NCBI GenBank assembly: GCA_964586175.1
Contig: CAZPGL010000030.1
Location: 1 to 25,166, forward strand
Length of the DNA: 25,166 bases
Direction: 5' to 3'
Source: CAZPGL01 sp964586175
GTDB lineage: Bacteria > Actinomycetota > Acidimicrobiia > Acidimicrobiales > MedAcidi-G1
Part shown: positions 1 to 7,421 of the stretch, one piece after another
Layout of the letters: the number at the start of each line of letters is the position of its first letter
Numbering within the stretch: the stretch's first letter is position 1
Translations under genes and position numbers: made by a program
The notes under the pieces: generated by a model
The model's database searches: none
Seen by the model: the letters and a program-made list of their open reading frames with translations, nothing else
Told to the model about the DNA's origin: nothing

Positions 1-447
1 CTCGACGATCTTGGCCGTGCACAGCAGGGCACCCTGCTCGCCGTGCATGAACTGGGCCAGGCTCCACTTGAACGACTCGAGGCCCATCTCGGTCCACTCG
101 TCCTCGTTGAGCTTGCGCAGCGGCGACTCGGGATTCTCCTTGAAGTACTGGATCTCCAGCGGGTCGGCCGCGGTGAAGGTGTTGTACGGGTCAACGTCGA
201 TCGACCAGTCGAGGTCGGTCTGGCCGTTCCATTGCGAGGTCTTGGCCTTCTCGTAGAGCTTGTCCAGGGCCTGGCGCTCGCCCTTGTCGTAGCACCAGGT
301 GTAGATGGCGTCGGCGTTGTCCTCGACGGCGTGGATGACCGAGGTGACGTCGTCGTTCCACACCGAGAACTCGGCGATGCGCTCGGGGTCGTTGGCGTAG
401 GCGGCGATCGAGTACTCCTCGTTCGCCGGGTCCTCGGTGGCGGTCAT
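1..447 (-). CDS. Ferritin-like diiron protein, N-terminal part (cut by window edge)
   Basis: The frame is open for 149 codons from an ATG at 447 to the window edge, so the C-terminus is missing. AGGAGA lies six bases before the start. The start overlaps the stop of the TetR gene as ATGA, implying co-transcription and coupled translation. The protein is a clear paralogue of the complete gene at 5687-6793: both share LDKLYEKAK/LNRLYEKAK, DLDWSIDVDP and the helix with HGEQGALLCTA, whose Glu (E137 here) is the presumed first iron ligand. The second to fourth ligands lie outside the window. By analogy with its paralogue it should be a carboxylate-bridged diiron protein of the R2/desaturase-like superfamily. 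The substrate is unknown; control by the adjacent TetR protein suggests an inducible oxygenase or desaturase role (inference). Confidence 0.8.
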   Translation of the reverse strand, partial: MTATEDPANEEYSIAAYANDPERIAEFSVWNDDVTSVIHAVEDNADAIYTWCYDKGERQALDKLYEKAKTSQWNGQTDLDWSIDVDPYNTFTAADPLEIQYFKENPESPLRKLNEDEWTEMGLESFKWSLAQFMHGEQGALLCTAKIVE

Positions 448-1115
448 GCCGGGTCTCCTGTTGCTGGGTCGGTCGTGGTCGAATCGGGGCCGTCGGTCGG
501 CTGGACGGCCAGGCCGGCGATGACGCCGCCGATCACCGCGTGCCATCCCTCGGCAGTGGGCAGATCGAGGCCCATGGCCCGGGTGAGGGTCATGCCGAAG
601 CCGATGGCATGGGCCAGCCGGACCACGGCCAATTCGTCGAGTTCGGTGTCGACCAGGCCGTCGGCCTGGGCCTGGCGGATCAACCCGCCGAGCTGGCGCT
701 CCTCCTCGTCGACCCTGCGGCGCAGGCTCTCGGCCAGGCCGGGGTCGCGGCGGGCGGCGACGATGGCCTCGAGGAAGAGGCCGTAGCCCTCGGGGAGGTC
801 GTCGAGGAGGTGGTCGCCGAGCGACGAGAGGACCTCGGTGGGCGAGTCGGCCGGGTCGTCGGCCCGTAGGAGACGCTCGATGCGATCGGGCACGTGGTGG
901 TCGACGGCGTCGAGGAGGAGTTCGGCCTTGCCGGCGTAGCGGCTGTAGATGGCCCCGGTCGTGACGCCGGCCCGTCGGGCGATCTCGGCCACCCCGGCCT
1001 TCTCGTAGCCCTTCTCGGCGAATACCTCGGCCGCGGCGTGCAGCAACCGGTGGGTGAGGTCGTCGCCGGCGTTGCCGTGGTCGAGGACCGTCCGCGGGTC
1101 GAGGTCGAGGGCCAT
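444..1115 (-). CDS. TetR/AcrR family transcriptional regulator
   Basis: This 223-residue protein has the normal TetR length. The DNA-binding domain covers roughly residues 20-70: a helix with LLHAAAEVFAEKGYEKAG, then the helix-turn-helix around VAEIARRAGVTTGAIYSRY (about 42-60), followed by the usual KAELLLDAV. The C-terminal two thirds is a variable helical ligand-binding domain, so the ligand cannot be read. It is the first gene of an operon with the ferritin-like gene (ATGA overlap). Its promoter contains an AT-rich palindrome between the -35 and -10 boxes, which fits autorepression that also controls the diiron gene. The ATG at 1115 is preferred because a consensus promoter places +1 on that ATG, giving a leaderless mRNA; there is no ribosome binding site upstream. 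Confidence 0.9.
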   Translation of the reverse strand: MALDLDPRTVLDHGNAGDDLTHRLLHAAAEVFAEKGYEKAGVAEIARRAGVTTGAIYSRYAGKAELLLDAVDHHVPDRIERLLRADDPADSPTEVLSSLGDHLLDDLPEGYGLFLEAIVAARRDPGLAESLRRRVDEEERQLGGLIRQAQADGLVDTELDELAVVRLAHAIGFGMTLTRAMGLDLPTAEGWHAVIGGVIAGLAVQPTDGPDSTTTDPATGDPA

Positions 1116-1149
1116 GGCCTGATAATAATGGTCATTATCACCGTGTCAA
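1116..1149 (-). promoter_or_regulatory. Leaderless sigma-70-type promoter of the TetR-ferritin operon
   Basis: On the minus strand TTGACA (1149-1144) and TATTAT (1127-1122) are separated by 16 bases. Six bases then separate the -10 box from the ATG at 1115, so transcription should start at or next to the start codon. This is the best consensus promoter in the window. Confidence 0.7.
1120..1140. promoter_or_regulatory. Candidate TetR operator palindrome
   Basis: TGATAAT and ATTATCA form 7-bp inverted arms around a 7-bp centre; a second nested palindrome is ATAATG-GT-CATTAT (1125-1138). The site is strikingly AT-rich in a GC-rich genome and fills the space between -35 and -10, overlapping the -10 box. 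A bound TetR dimer here would block RNA polymerase. That the adjacent TetR protein is the binder is inferred. Confidence 0.65.
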
Positions 1150-1179
1150 GCCTGGGGCCTGATCGAGGGGCGGTGTGGC

Positions 1180-2940
1180 TCAGCCTTCGAGGACGGTGAC
1201 GGTGCCCGTCTCGCCGTTGACCTCGACGAGCGCCCCGTCCGGGATGCGCCGGGTGGCCGCGGTGGCCGACACCACGCACGGGATGCCCAGCTCCCGGCTG
1301 ACGATGATGGCGTGGCTGAGCGGGGCGCCGACGTCGACGACCACGCCCGAGGCCGGAACGAAGAGCGGTGTCCACGACGGGTCGGTCAAAGGCGCCACGA
1401 GCACGTCGCCCGGTTCCAGGGCCGTCGGATCGAAACTGTCGAGAAGCACCCGGGCCCGTCCCTGGGAGATTCCCGGGCAACCGGGCATCCCCTGGATGGA
1501 CTCGCCGGCCTCCAGCGTCTCGTACTCGACGGCGTCGCGGTCGGGCCACGTGTCGGCGGGCGGGGGTGCCTCGACGACCACGAAGGGCTCCTGGCGGGCC
1601 GCCGCGGCCTCGTAGAGCTGGCGCCGGCCGACCATGGTCTCCGGCCACCCGGAGGGGTCGTCGATCATGGCGTGCATCTCGGCGAAGGTGAGCATGCCGT
1701 AGTCGTCGGCTGCCTCGAACACGCCCCGGTCGACCATCCGGCGGCCCAACTCGTGGGCGGCCATGCGGATCTCGTGGACCAATACCACGCAGTTGGTCTT
1801 GGTGCGCTCCCGGCCGGGCATGAAGATCCGAGTGGCGCCGAGCGCGGCCTGGAACTGGCCCTGGACCTCGGGGTCACCGTCCAGCATGGCCGTGATCTCG
1901 GCGGCCAGGCGCTCCCGGTCGGCGGCCAGTTCCGCGTTGTGGCCGGCCGGTTCGGCGCTGTCGGGAGAGAGCCGCATCCGGTCGATGGCCGCCAGGGCCA
2001 GGTCGGGTGCCGTCTCCCAGGTGGGGCAGCTGGACTCCCATTCGTTGGGGCCGCGTGACCCGTAGGCGTGGAGGAAGGTGGTGAACGCCTCGTTGAACGC
2101 TGCCGCCGGCTCCCCCAGGTCGAGGAGCCGCCGGTGGAGACCGTCGATCCCGGCGTCGAACGCCGCGGTGACCTCGGCCGAGGCGTTGGCGATCCGACCG
2201 AGGTTCCACATGGCCGTCGACGGGGCCGCCGACTCGACGTCGCCGAGGCCGGCCATCAGCTTGAGGGCGTCCTGGGGCCGACCCACCGCGGTGCACACGT
2301 CGGTGATGATGCCGGCCGGCACGGTGGCCACGAAGGTGGTGAAGATGTGCTGGCCGAACAGGTGGCGGAAATGGTCCTGCATGCACCGTTCGGCGTGGTG
2401 CACCAGATCGTGGTCCTCCATGGCGCCGAAGTCGGGCCGGGCGTCGCGCAGGGCCCGGACCCGGTCCTGGTCGGCCAGCACGTCGGGCAACCCGTCAGTG
2501 GTGAGCGCCCACTGGAACGTGGCGCCGATGCGTGCCGTGGCCTCGGGGGAAGGGTCGTCGGGGTGGGGCTCGTAGGCCGGAATGCCGGGCTGGGCGCCGA
2601 AGAACTGGGCGTCGATCATCTCGGCTGACAGGCCGGGCGCCCGTTCGCCGAAGATGCGGGACAGCGAGGCGTTCAGGTAGGCGTAGCCGCCGAACACGGC
2701 GAGGAACACCGGGTGGTCGGGGTCCAACTCGGCCTCCTCGAAGGCCCCGATCCTGATGTAGGCGTCGCGAAAGCCCAGCTCGGCCACCCCGAGGCCGTCG
2801 GCGTTCTGGAAGGCCACGTCGAAGCTCCCCATGGCCACCGGGTCGGGGAACACCTCGCCCACGTTGGCCCGAGTCCACAGCGGGTAGCGGGCCGAGGGCG
2901 CCGTTCCCACGAAGTAGCAGCCTGCCACGTCCTGTTGCAT
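1180..2940 (-). CDS. PEP-utilising-enzyme mobile-domain protein without ATP-grasp domain
   Basis: The last ~110 residues of this 586-residue protein form the swivelling phosphohistidine domain of the PEP synthase / PPDK / rifampin phosphotransferase superfamily: GMPGCPGISQGRARVLL, then GDVLVAPLTDPSWTPLF, GVVVDVGAPLSHAIIV with the phospho-accepting His at about residue 543, and RELGIPCVV. The preceding ~470 residues resemble the central helical region of such proteins, but no N-terminal ATP-grasp domain is seen, so a separate ATP- or PEP-binding partner would be needed for phosphotransfer. GAGGGGG stands shortly before the ATG at 2940. It is transcribed towards the TetR gene and ends 64 bases before it, so the two may belong to one regulon. 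The family assignment is firm; the substrate is not known. Confidence 0.8.
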   Translation of the reverse strand: MQQDVAGCYFVGTAPSARYPLWTRANVGEVFPDPVAMGSFDVAFQNADGLGVAELGFRDAYIRIGAFEEAELDPDHPVFLAVFGGYAYLNASLSRIFGERAPGLSAEMIDAQFFGAQPGIPAYEPHPDDPSPEATARIGATFQWALTTDGLPDVLADQDRVRALRDARPDFGAMEDHDLVHHAERCMQDHFRHLFGQHIFTTFVATVPAGIITDVCTAVGRPQDALKLMAGLGDVESAAPSTAMWNLGRIANASAEVTAAFDAGIDGLHRRLLDLGEPAAAFNEAFTTFLHAYGSRGPNEWESSCPTWETAPDLALAAIDRMRLSPDSAEPAGHNAELAADRERLAAEITAMLDGDPEVQGQFQAALGATRIFMPGRERTKTNCVVLVHEIRMAAHELGRRMVDRGVFEAADDYGMLTFAEMHAMIDDPSGWPETMVGRRQLYEAAAARQEPFVVVEAPPPADTWPDRDAVEYETLEAGESIQGMPGCPGISQGRARVLLDSFDPTALEPGDVLVAPLTDPSWTPLFVPASGVVVDVGAPLSHAIIVSRELGIPCVVSATAATRRIPDGALVEVNGETGTVTVLEG

Positions 2941-3076
2941 CGATCCCCCTCGTTCGACGAATGGCCCACCGGTCTAGCAGGTGGGTCGTCGGGGAGGTGA
3001 GGCGAACCCGTATTGGGTGGACGGCCCCCTTCTCACGGGGTCGGCGCCCGTGGGGCGATGGGCGAGGGCGGCGGTC

Positions 3077-3103
3077 TAGGGTCCGCACCGTGACGGAGAG
3101 GGG
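3077..3103 (+). promoter_or_regulatory. -10 box and ribosome binding site of the acyl-CoA operon
   Basis: TAGGGT (3077-3082) fits the TANNNT -10 pattern seen before other genes here. A purine-rich GGAGAGGGG (3095-3103) lies six bases before the ATG at 3110. The rest of the divergent spacer 2941-3109 shows only a weak 6-bp inverted repeat (2965-2985). Confidence 0.4.
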
Positions 3104-3109
3104 ACACCG

Positions 3110-3880
3110 ATGACCGACCGGGTGCGCCTGGACGTCGACGGCGCCGTGGCGACCATCACCAACGACCACCCGGCCAAGCACAACGCCTTCGACGACGAGA
3201 TGGACGTCCGGCTCTTCGAGATCCTCGGCGAGCTGAAGAACCGGTCCGACGTACGGGCCGTCATCTGGCGGGGCGAAGGGCCGTCGTGGTCGTCGGGCCG
3301 GGACGTGTCGGCCATCGGCACCAACCGCACCGAGCTCACCCACGAGGAGCTCATGGCCCGGGGCCACGCCGGCATCCAGCAGGTGTGGGACCTCGAGGCG
3401 CCGATCATCGTCGCCTTCCACGGATGGGCCATCGGCGGCTCGTTCCAGCGGGCCCTGCTGTGCGACGTGCGCATCGCCGCCGAGGACGCCCGGTTCATGC
3501 TGCCCGAGCTGGGCCACGGGGTGATCCCCGACACCGGCGGCATGGGGGTGCTGTACCAGATGTGTGGCCACGGCCTGGTCAGCGACATGGTCCTCACCGG
3601 ACGGCGGCTGTCGGCCGACGAGGCCCTGCGCCACGGCATCGTGTCCCGGGTCGTCGCCGCCGACGAGCTGGACGCCACGGCCCGCGAGATGGCCGAGCGC
3701 ATCGCCGCCGCACCCAAGACGACCGTCGACACGGCCCGGAGCATCATCGCCAACCTGGCCCGGCCCCAACAGCGGTCGTCCATGGACGAGGAGCGGGTCG
3801 GACAGACCACGGTGAACCGCAGCGCCGACTTCGCCGACTTCGCGGCGGCCAGGCGGGCGGCTCGGGACGCCGGGGCCTGA
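3110..3880 (+). CDS. Enoyl-CoA hydratase/isomerase (crotonase) family protein
   Basis: This is a 256-residue crotonase-fold protein of typical length. Visible signatures are the CoA/oxyanion-hole segment SSGRDVSAIG (61-70), the second oxyanion segment HGWAIGGSF (104-112), LLCDVRIAAEDARF, and the LPELGHGVIPDTGG motif (131-144). Aligned by eye to mitochondrial enoyl-CoA hydratase, the second catalytic Glu is present (E133) but the first is replaced by Gln (Q113). A single acid/base is usual in isomerases and some other crotonases, so plain hydratase activity is doubtful. The SDR gene follows after one base, so the two are surely co-transcribed. The likely setting is breakdown of an unsaturated acyl-CoA. 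Confidence 0.88.
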   Translation: MTDRVRLDVDGAVATITNDHPAKHNAFDDEMDVRLFEILGELKNRSDVRAVIWRGEGPSWSSGRDVSAIGTNRTELTHEELMARGHAGIQQVWDLEAPIIVAFHGWAIGGSFQRALLCDVRIAAEDARFMLPELGHGVIPDTGGMGVLYQMCGHGLVSDMVLTGRRLSADEALRHGIVSRVVAADELDATAREMAERIAAAPKTTVDTARSIIANLARPQQRSSMDEERVGQTTVNRSADFADFAAARRAARDAGA

Positions 3881-3881
3881 C

Positions 3882-4787
3882 GTGGCGCCGGTGGGCCTGC
3901 CCGGACCCCCGCCGCTTGGCGCGTCGGCCCTGCCGGCCGGCACCTTCGACGGGCAGACCGTGCTGGTCACTGGCGGTGGTACCGGTCTGGGCCTGGCCAT
4001 GGCCGCCGAGTTCGCCCGGCTCGGTGCGGCCGTCGTGATCGCCAGCCGGAGCGCCGACCACCTCGACGCCGGCCGGGCCGCTCTCGAGGCGCAGGGGGCC
4101 GAGGTCGAGACCGTGGTCTGCGACATCCGTCAGCCCGACGACGTGACCGGGGCCCTCGACGCCGCCGAGGCCCGGTTCGGCCTGCCCGGCGTGCTGGTGA
4201 ACAACGCGGCGGCCAACTTCCCGTCGCCGGCCGAGGACCTGTCGCCCAACGCCTGGCGGACTGTGGTCGACATCACCCTCAACGGCACCTTCTACGTGGC
4301 TCGGGAGTTCGCCCGACGGCACCTGGCCGCCGGGAGCCCGGCGTCGATCCTGAACGTCGGCGCCTCCTACGCCTGGACCGGCGGCCCGGGGTTCGCCCAC
4401 TCGGCGGCGGCCAAGGCCGGGGTGAAGAACCTGGTCGAGACTTTGGCCGTCGAGTGGGGCCCCTACGGGATCCGGGTCAACGGCCTCGTGCCCGGCCTGT
4501 TCCCCCACGAGGACATGACCGACGACATCCAGGGGAGCCTCACGGCCACGGCCGGGGGGCTGGGCGATCCGGACGGGCTGGCCGGCCGCCAGCCGGCCCT
4601 GCGGGTCGGTGAGCGCCGGGAGTTGGGCTGGGCGGCCACCTTCCTGGCTTCGCCGTACGCCGGGTTCATCTCGGGCCACACGCTCGTCGTCGACGGGGCC
4701 AACTGGCAGCGTCGTAGCCTCACCAACCCGCCCGTCGTCCCGGTACGGGAACAGCTGGGTCGGCCGGAATTCGGATCCGACACCTGA
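3882..4787 (+). CDS. SDR oxidoreductase, 2,4-dienoyl-CoA-reductase-like
   Basis: The 301-residue protein shows the classical SDR fold: cofactor motif TGGGTGLG (30-37), NNAAANF (107-113), and the catalytic stretch with S162 and K178. The usual YxxxK tyrosine is replaced by Ser (SAAAK, 174-178). That substitution is characteristic of 2,4-dienoyl-CoA reductases and their peroxisomal relatives, where a Tyr elsewhere serves, and the flanking AKAGVKNLVETLAVEW is typical of them. Basic R55 after the second strand suggests NADPH (inference). The GTG at 3882 starts one base after the upstream stop and has no separate ribosome binding site, so translation is probably coupled. Together with the crotonase-like protein it could process unsaturated acyl-CoAs. 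Confidence 0.85.
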   Translation: MAPVGLPGPPPLGASALPAGTFDGQTVLVTGGGTGLGLAMAAEFARLGAAVVIASRSADHLDAGRAALEAQGAEVETVVCDIRQPDDVTGALDAAEARFGLPGVLVNNAAANFPSPAEDLSPNAWRTVVDITLNGTFYVAREFARRHLAAGSPASILNVGASYAWTGGPGFAHSAAAKAGVKNLVETLAVEWGPYGIRVNGLVPGLFPHEDMTDDIQGSLTATAGGLGDPDGLAGRQPALRVGERRELGWAATFLASPYAGFISGHTLVVDGANWQRRSLTNPPVVPVREQLGRPEFGSDT

Positions 4788-4823
4788 TCACTGACCGACA
4801 CCCCGTCAGACCAAGGAGGAGCC

Positions 4824-5669
4824 GTGGAACTCGGCGTCAACATCTTCCCCTGCGAGTACACGATCCCACCGACCGAGCTGGCCGTCGCCCTCGAGGAACG
4901 GGGGTTTGATTCGTTGTGGGTGGCCGAACACAGCCACATCCCGGTGCACCGCACCTCCCCGTGGCCCGGCGGCCCGGTGCTGCCCCAGATGTACTACGAC
5001 GCCATGGACCCGTTCGTGGTGCTCGGTGCCGCCGCCGCGGTAACCACCCGGCTCAAGGTCGCCACCGGCATCTGCCTCGTCATACAGCGGGACCCCATCC
5101 AGACGGCCAAGTCGGTGGCCAGCCTCGACGTGATCTCCGGAGGACGGTGCCTGTTCGGGATCGGCGCCGGCTGGAGCCTCGAGGAGATGGCCAATCACGG
5201 CACCGACCCCGAACGCCGCTTCGGCCTGATGCGAGAGCGCATCGAGGCCATGAAGGCCATATGGCGTGGCGACGAGGCCGAGTATCACGGGGCACAGGTC
5301 GACTTCGACCCGATCATCGCCAACCCCAAGCCGGTCCAGGCGCCCCATCCGCCGATCCACGTCGGCGGGGTGCTGCCTGGCGGACTCCACCGGGCCGTGC
5401 GCTACGGCAACGGCTGGATCCCGATCTCCGGCCGGGGGGAGAGCGACCCAGCGGCCATGGTGGCTGCCCGCGACCGGGCCTGCGAGGAGGCCGGACGCGA
5501 CCCCGTCGAGGTGGAGATCAGCATCTACAACAGCCCGGTGGACCGGGACCGGCTGGCCGCCATGGCCGAGGCCGGCATCGAGCGGGTGGTGTTCGCCCTG
5601 CCGCCCGACGAGGCCGACGTCGTGTTGCCGATCCTCGACGCCGCCGTCGAGGCCGCTGAAGGGCTCTGA
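4824..5669 (+). CDS. LLM-class F420-dependent oxidoreductase
   Basis: A 281-residue luciferase-like TIM-barrel protein. It begins VELGVNIFPCEYTIPPTELA and continues with GFDSLWVAEHSHIP, TTRLKVATGICLV, SVASLDVISGGRCLFGIGAGW and the HPPIHVGGVLPGGL block. This pattern is that of actinobacterial F420-dependent LLM proteins rather than FMN luciferases. A near-perfect AAGGAGGA (4813-4820) sits in front of the GTG start. It lies 36 bases after the SDR gene on the same strand and probably ends that operon, adding a hydride-transfer step. The substrate cannot be deduced. A second, only moderately similar LLM gene lies at 17104-18006. Confidence 0.87.
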   Translation: MELGVNIFPCEYTIPPTELAVALEERGFDSLWVAEHSHIPVHRTSPWPGGPVLPQMYYDAMDPFVVLGAAAAVTTRLKVATGICLVIQRDPIQTAKSVASLDVISGGRCLFGIGAGWSLEEMANHGTDPERRFGLMRERIEAMKAIWRGDEAEYHGAQVDFDPIIANPKPVQAPHPPIHVGGVLPGGLHRAVRYGNGWIPISGRGESDPAAMVAARDRACEEAGRDPVEVEISIYNSPVDRDRLAAMAEAGIERVVFALPPDEADVVLPILDAAVEAAEGL

Positions 5670-5686
5670 CGGCCTCCGCCCGTCGG

Positions 5687-6793
5687 CTACGAGTCGACGG
5701 GGGCGAAGTCGGTCTGGTCCTCGATGGCGATCGTCTCGACCGCGTCGCCGATGGTGATGGCCTCGGCGGTGTTCTCCCAGTCCTCGTACTGGATGATGTG
5801 CATCTCCTCGAACCGCTCCCGCAACCAGCCGTCGCGGTGGTCGAGCAGGCCCAGCTTCTTGCAGTTGGGGACGATCTTGGAGAACAGGATGGTCTGCATG
5901 CGCCGCTGAGCCTGCTGGTCGGGCAGCACGGCCTCGATCTCCGCGTTGTCGATGCCAAAGGACGGCCACAGCTCGGCGTTGAGGGTGCGGCGACGCATCA
6001 TCTGGCAGGCCTCGTAGCAGAACTCCTGGCGTTCCCGGAACTCGTTGGCCGGCAGGTCGTCGTAGAGCTCCTGGAGGGACAGGATGCCGAAGGCCACGTG
6101 GCGGGCCTCGTCGGCCATGATGTAGCGCAGCATGTTCTTGAGCAGTGGCTCCTGGGTGGTGCCCAGCATCATGCCGAAGGCGGCCAGGGCCAGGCCCTCG
6201 ATGACCACCTGCATCCCCAGGTAGACGAGGTCCCAGCGGGAGTCGCCCAGCACCTGGTCGATGAGGGTCCGCAGGTTGTCGTTGATCGGGAAGGTGGTCG
6301 GCATCTTCTCGTCGAGATACCGGGCGAAGGCCTCGACGTGCCGTGCCTCGTCGACCACCTGGGTTGAGCCGTAGTACTTGGCGTCGATCCATGGCACGGC
6401 CTCGACGAGGCGGGCCGTGCACAGCAGGGCGCCCTGCTCACCGTGCAGGAACTGGCTGAGCGACGCACACTGGTTGGCGATGGCGAACTCGACCCATTTG
6501 TCGTCGTTCCAGCCGGCAACCGGCGAGCCGGGTACGTCGAGCAGGCTGCGGGCCGGGAAGCCGGCCGGCACGCCGGTCACCTCGGCCTGGAGGCGGATCA
6601 TGCGCTCGGGGTCGACGTCGATCGACCAGTCGAGGTCGTCGCTGACGTTCCACTGGGAGCGCTTGGCCTTCTCGTAGAGCCGGTTCAGGCCGTCACGGCT
6701 GCGCTCGTAGTCCCAGGTGTAGAGGGTGTCGAACTCGGCCTCGACGGCATGGAGGAGGTCGGTGTATGCCTGTGTGTCTTCGGTGATCGCCAT
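5687..6793 (-). CDS. Ferritin-like diiron protein (R2/desaturase-type ligand set)
   Basis: This 368-residue, probably soluble helical protein has the full carboxylate-bridged diiron pattern E...ExxH...E...ExxH: E119 in HGEQGA, E149/H152 in DEARHVEAF, E199 in VIEGLALAAF, and E229/H232 in DEARHVAFG. That ligand set is shared by ribonucleotide reductase R2, acyl-ACP desaturases and bacterial multicomponent monooxygenases, so O2 activation is more likely than iron storage. It is the complete paralogue of the gene cut off at the left edge. TACCCT lies six bases before the ATG with no ribosome binding site, suggesting its own leaderless promoter apart from the DUF3501 gene upstream. Substrate unknown; an acyl or small-molecule oxidation is a guess. 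Confidence 0.85.
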   Translation of the reverse strand: MAITEDTQAYTDLLHAVEAEFDTLYTWDYERSRDGLNRLYEKAKRSQWNVSDDLDWSIDVDPERMIRLQAEVTGVPAGFPARSLLDVPGSPVAGWNDDKWVEFAIANQCASLSQFLHGEQGALLCTARLVEAVPWIDAKYYGSTQVVDEARHVEAFARYLDEKMPTTFPINDNLRTLIDQVLGDSRWDLVYLGMQVVIEGLALAAFGMMLGTTQEPLLKNMLRYIMADEARHVAFGILSLQELYDDLPANEFRERQEFCYEACQMMRRRTLNAELWPSFGIDNAEIEAVLPDQQAQRRMQTILFSKIVPNCKKLGLLDHRDGWLRERFEEMHIIQYEDWENTAEAITIGDAVETIAIEDQTDFAPVDS

Positions 6794-6799
6794 GGGAGA

Positions 6800-6805
6800 A
6801 GGGTA
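6800..6805 (-). promoter_or_regulatory. -10 box of a leaderless promoter
   Basis: TACCCT (6805-6800) is followed by six bases and the ATG at 6793, the same geometry as the TetR promoter. No clear -35 box is seen. Confidence 0.45.
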
Positions 6806-6845
6806 GTCACCGGACGTCGGCCGATGCCGAACCCGGCCCGCCCGG

Positions 6846-7421
6846 TCAGCCTCGGGTGGCGGCCAGATCGGCGGTCAGGGCGGCGTGCTGCTCGTCGGTC
6901 AGCCTTGCCTCGACGGTGAGGGCGGGGAAGTCGCATCCGATGGCCACCGGGGCGGCGTCCAGTCGGAAGGTCAGGTACTGCACCGCCGACAGGCGGCCCC
7001 GGCCCACCTGGGTCTCGTCGTACTCTGCGTGCACCCGGGTGCCGTCGGCGGTCTCGGCGTAGATGCGCTCCTGCATGCCCAGCCAGGCTTCGAGCAGGGG
7101 GCGGCGCTGGGCCTCGTCCTCGATCTCGATGAGCAGGGCGCAGCCCAGCTGGCCGGACCCGCCCAACATGGCGTTGTAGGTGGCCAGCTCGTCGGCGATG
7201 CTCGATTCCCGCACGATGCGCTCGGCCCGCATGATCTCCTGGATCTGGTATCGGATGGTGTCGTGGTTCTCGAACAGGAACGTGAGGTGCTCGCCGACGT
7301 GGATGCGGCGGGGGGCCTTGGCGGCCATGGCCGCGGCCCGCAGGGTGTCGCGGGCGTCGTCGTAGGTCTGGTAGTCGACGATTTCGTGGCGCTCTACGTG
7401 ATGGGGGGCCGGCCCGGTCAT
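6846..7421 (-). CDS. DUF3501 family protein
   Basis: A 191-residue protein recognised as DUF3501 from ERHEIVDYQTYDDARDTLR, RRIHVGEHLTFLFENHDTIR, YQIQEIMRAERI, and GGSGQLGCALLIEI. The family has no known biochemical function but is repeatedly found beside a rubrerythrin and a GlpC/HdrD-like Fe-S protein, exactly as here. The ATG at 7421 overlaps the stop of the Fe-S gene as ATGA, which fixes the start and implies coupled translation. The frame can be read further upstream only inside the Fe-S gene, so a longer product is not believed. The context points to a shared electron-transfer or peroxide-protection function (inference). Confidence 0.8.
   Translation of the reverse strand: MTGPAPHHVERHEIVDYQTYDDARDTLRAAAMAAKAPRRIHVGEHLTFLFENHDTIRYQIQEIMRAERIVRESSIADELATYNAMLGGSGQLGCALLIEIEDEAQRRPLLEAWLGMQERIYAETADGTRVHAEYDETQVGRGRLSAVQYLTFRLDAAPVAIGCDFPALTVEARLTDEQHAALTADLAATRG

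Noticed and set aside
2965..2985. Inverted repeat CCCACC-9-GGTGGG in the divergent spacer.
   Set aside because: Six GC-rich base pairs are expected often by chance in this genome; no promoter element lies on it.
2495..4126. Long open frame on the minus strand opposite the crotonase-like gene.
   Set aside because: It is a GC-rich shadow: composition is Gly/Arg/Pro/Ala-heavy with no recognisable domain, and the plus strand carries a clear crotonase.
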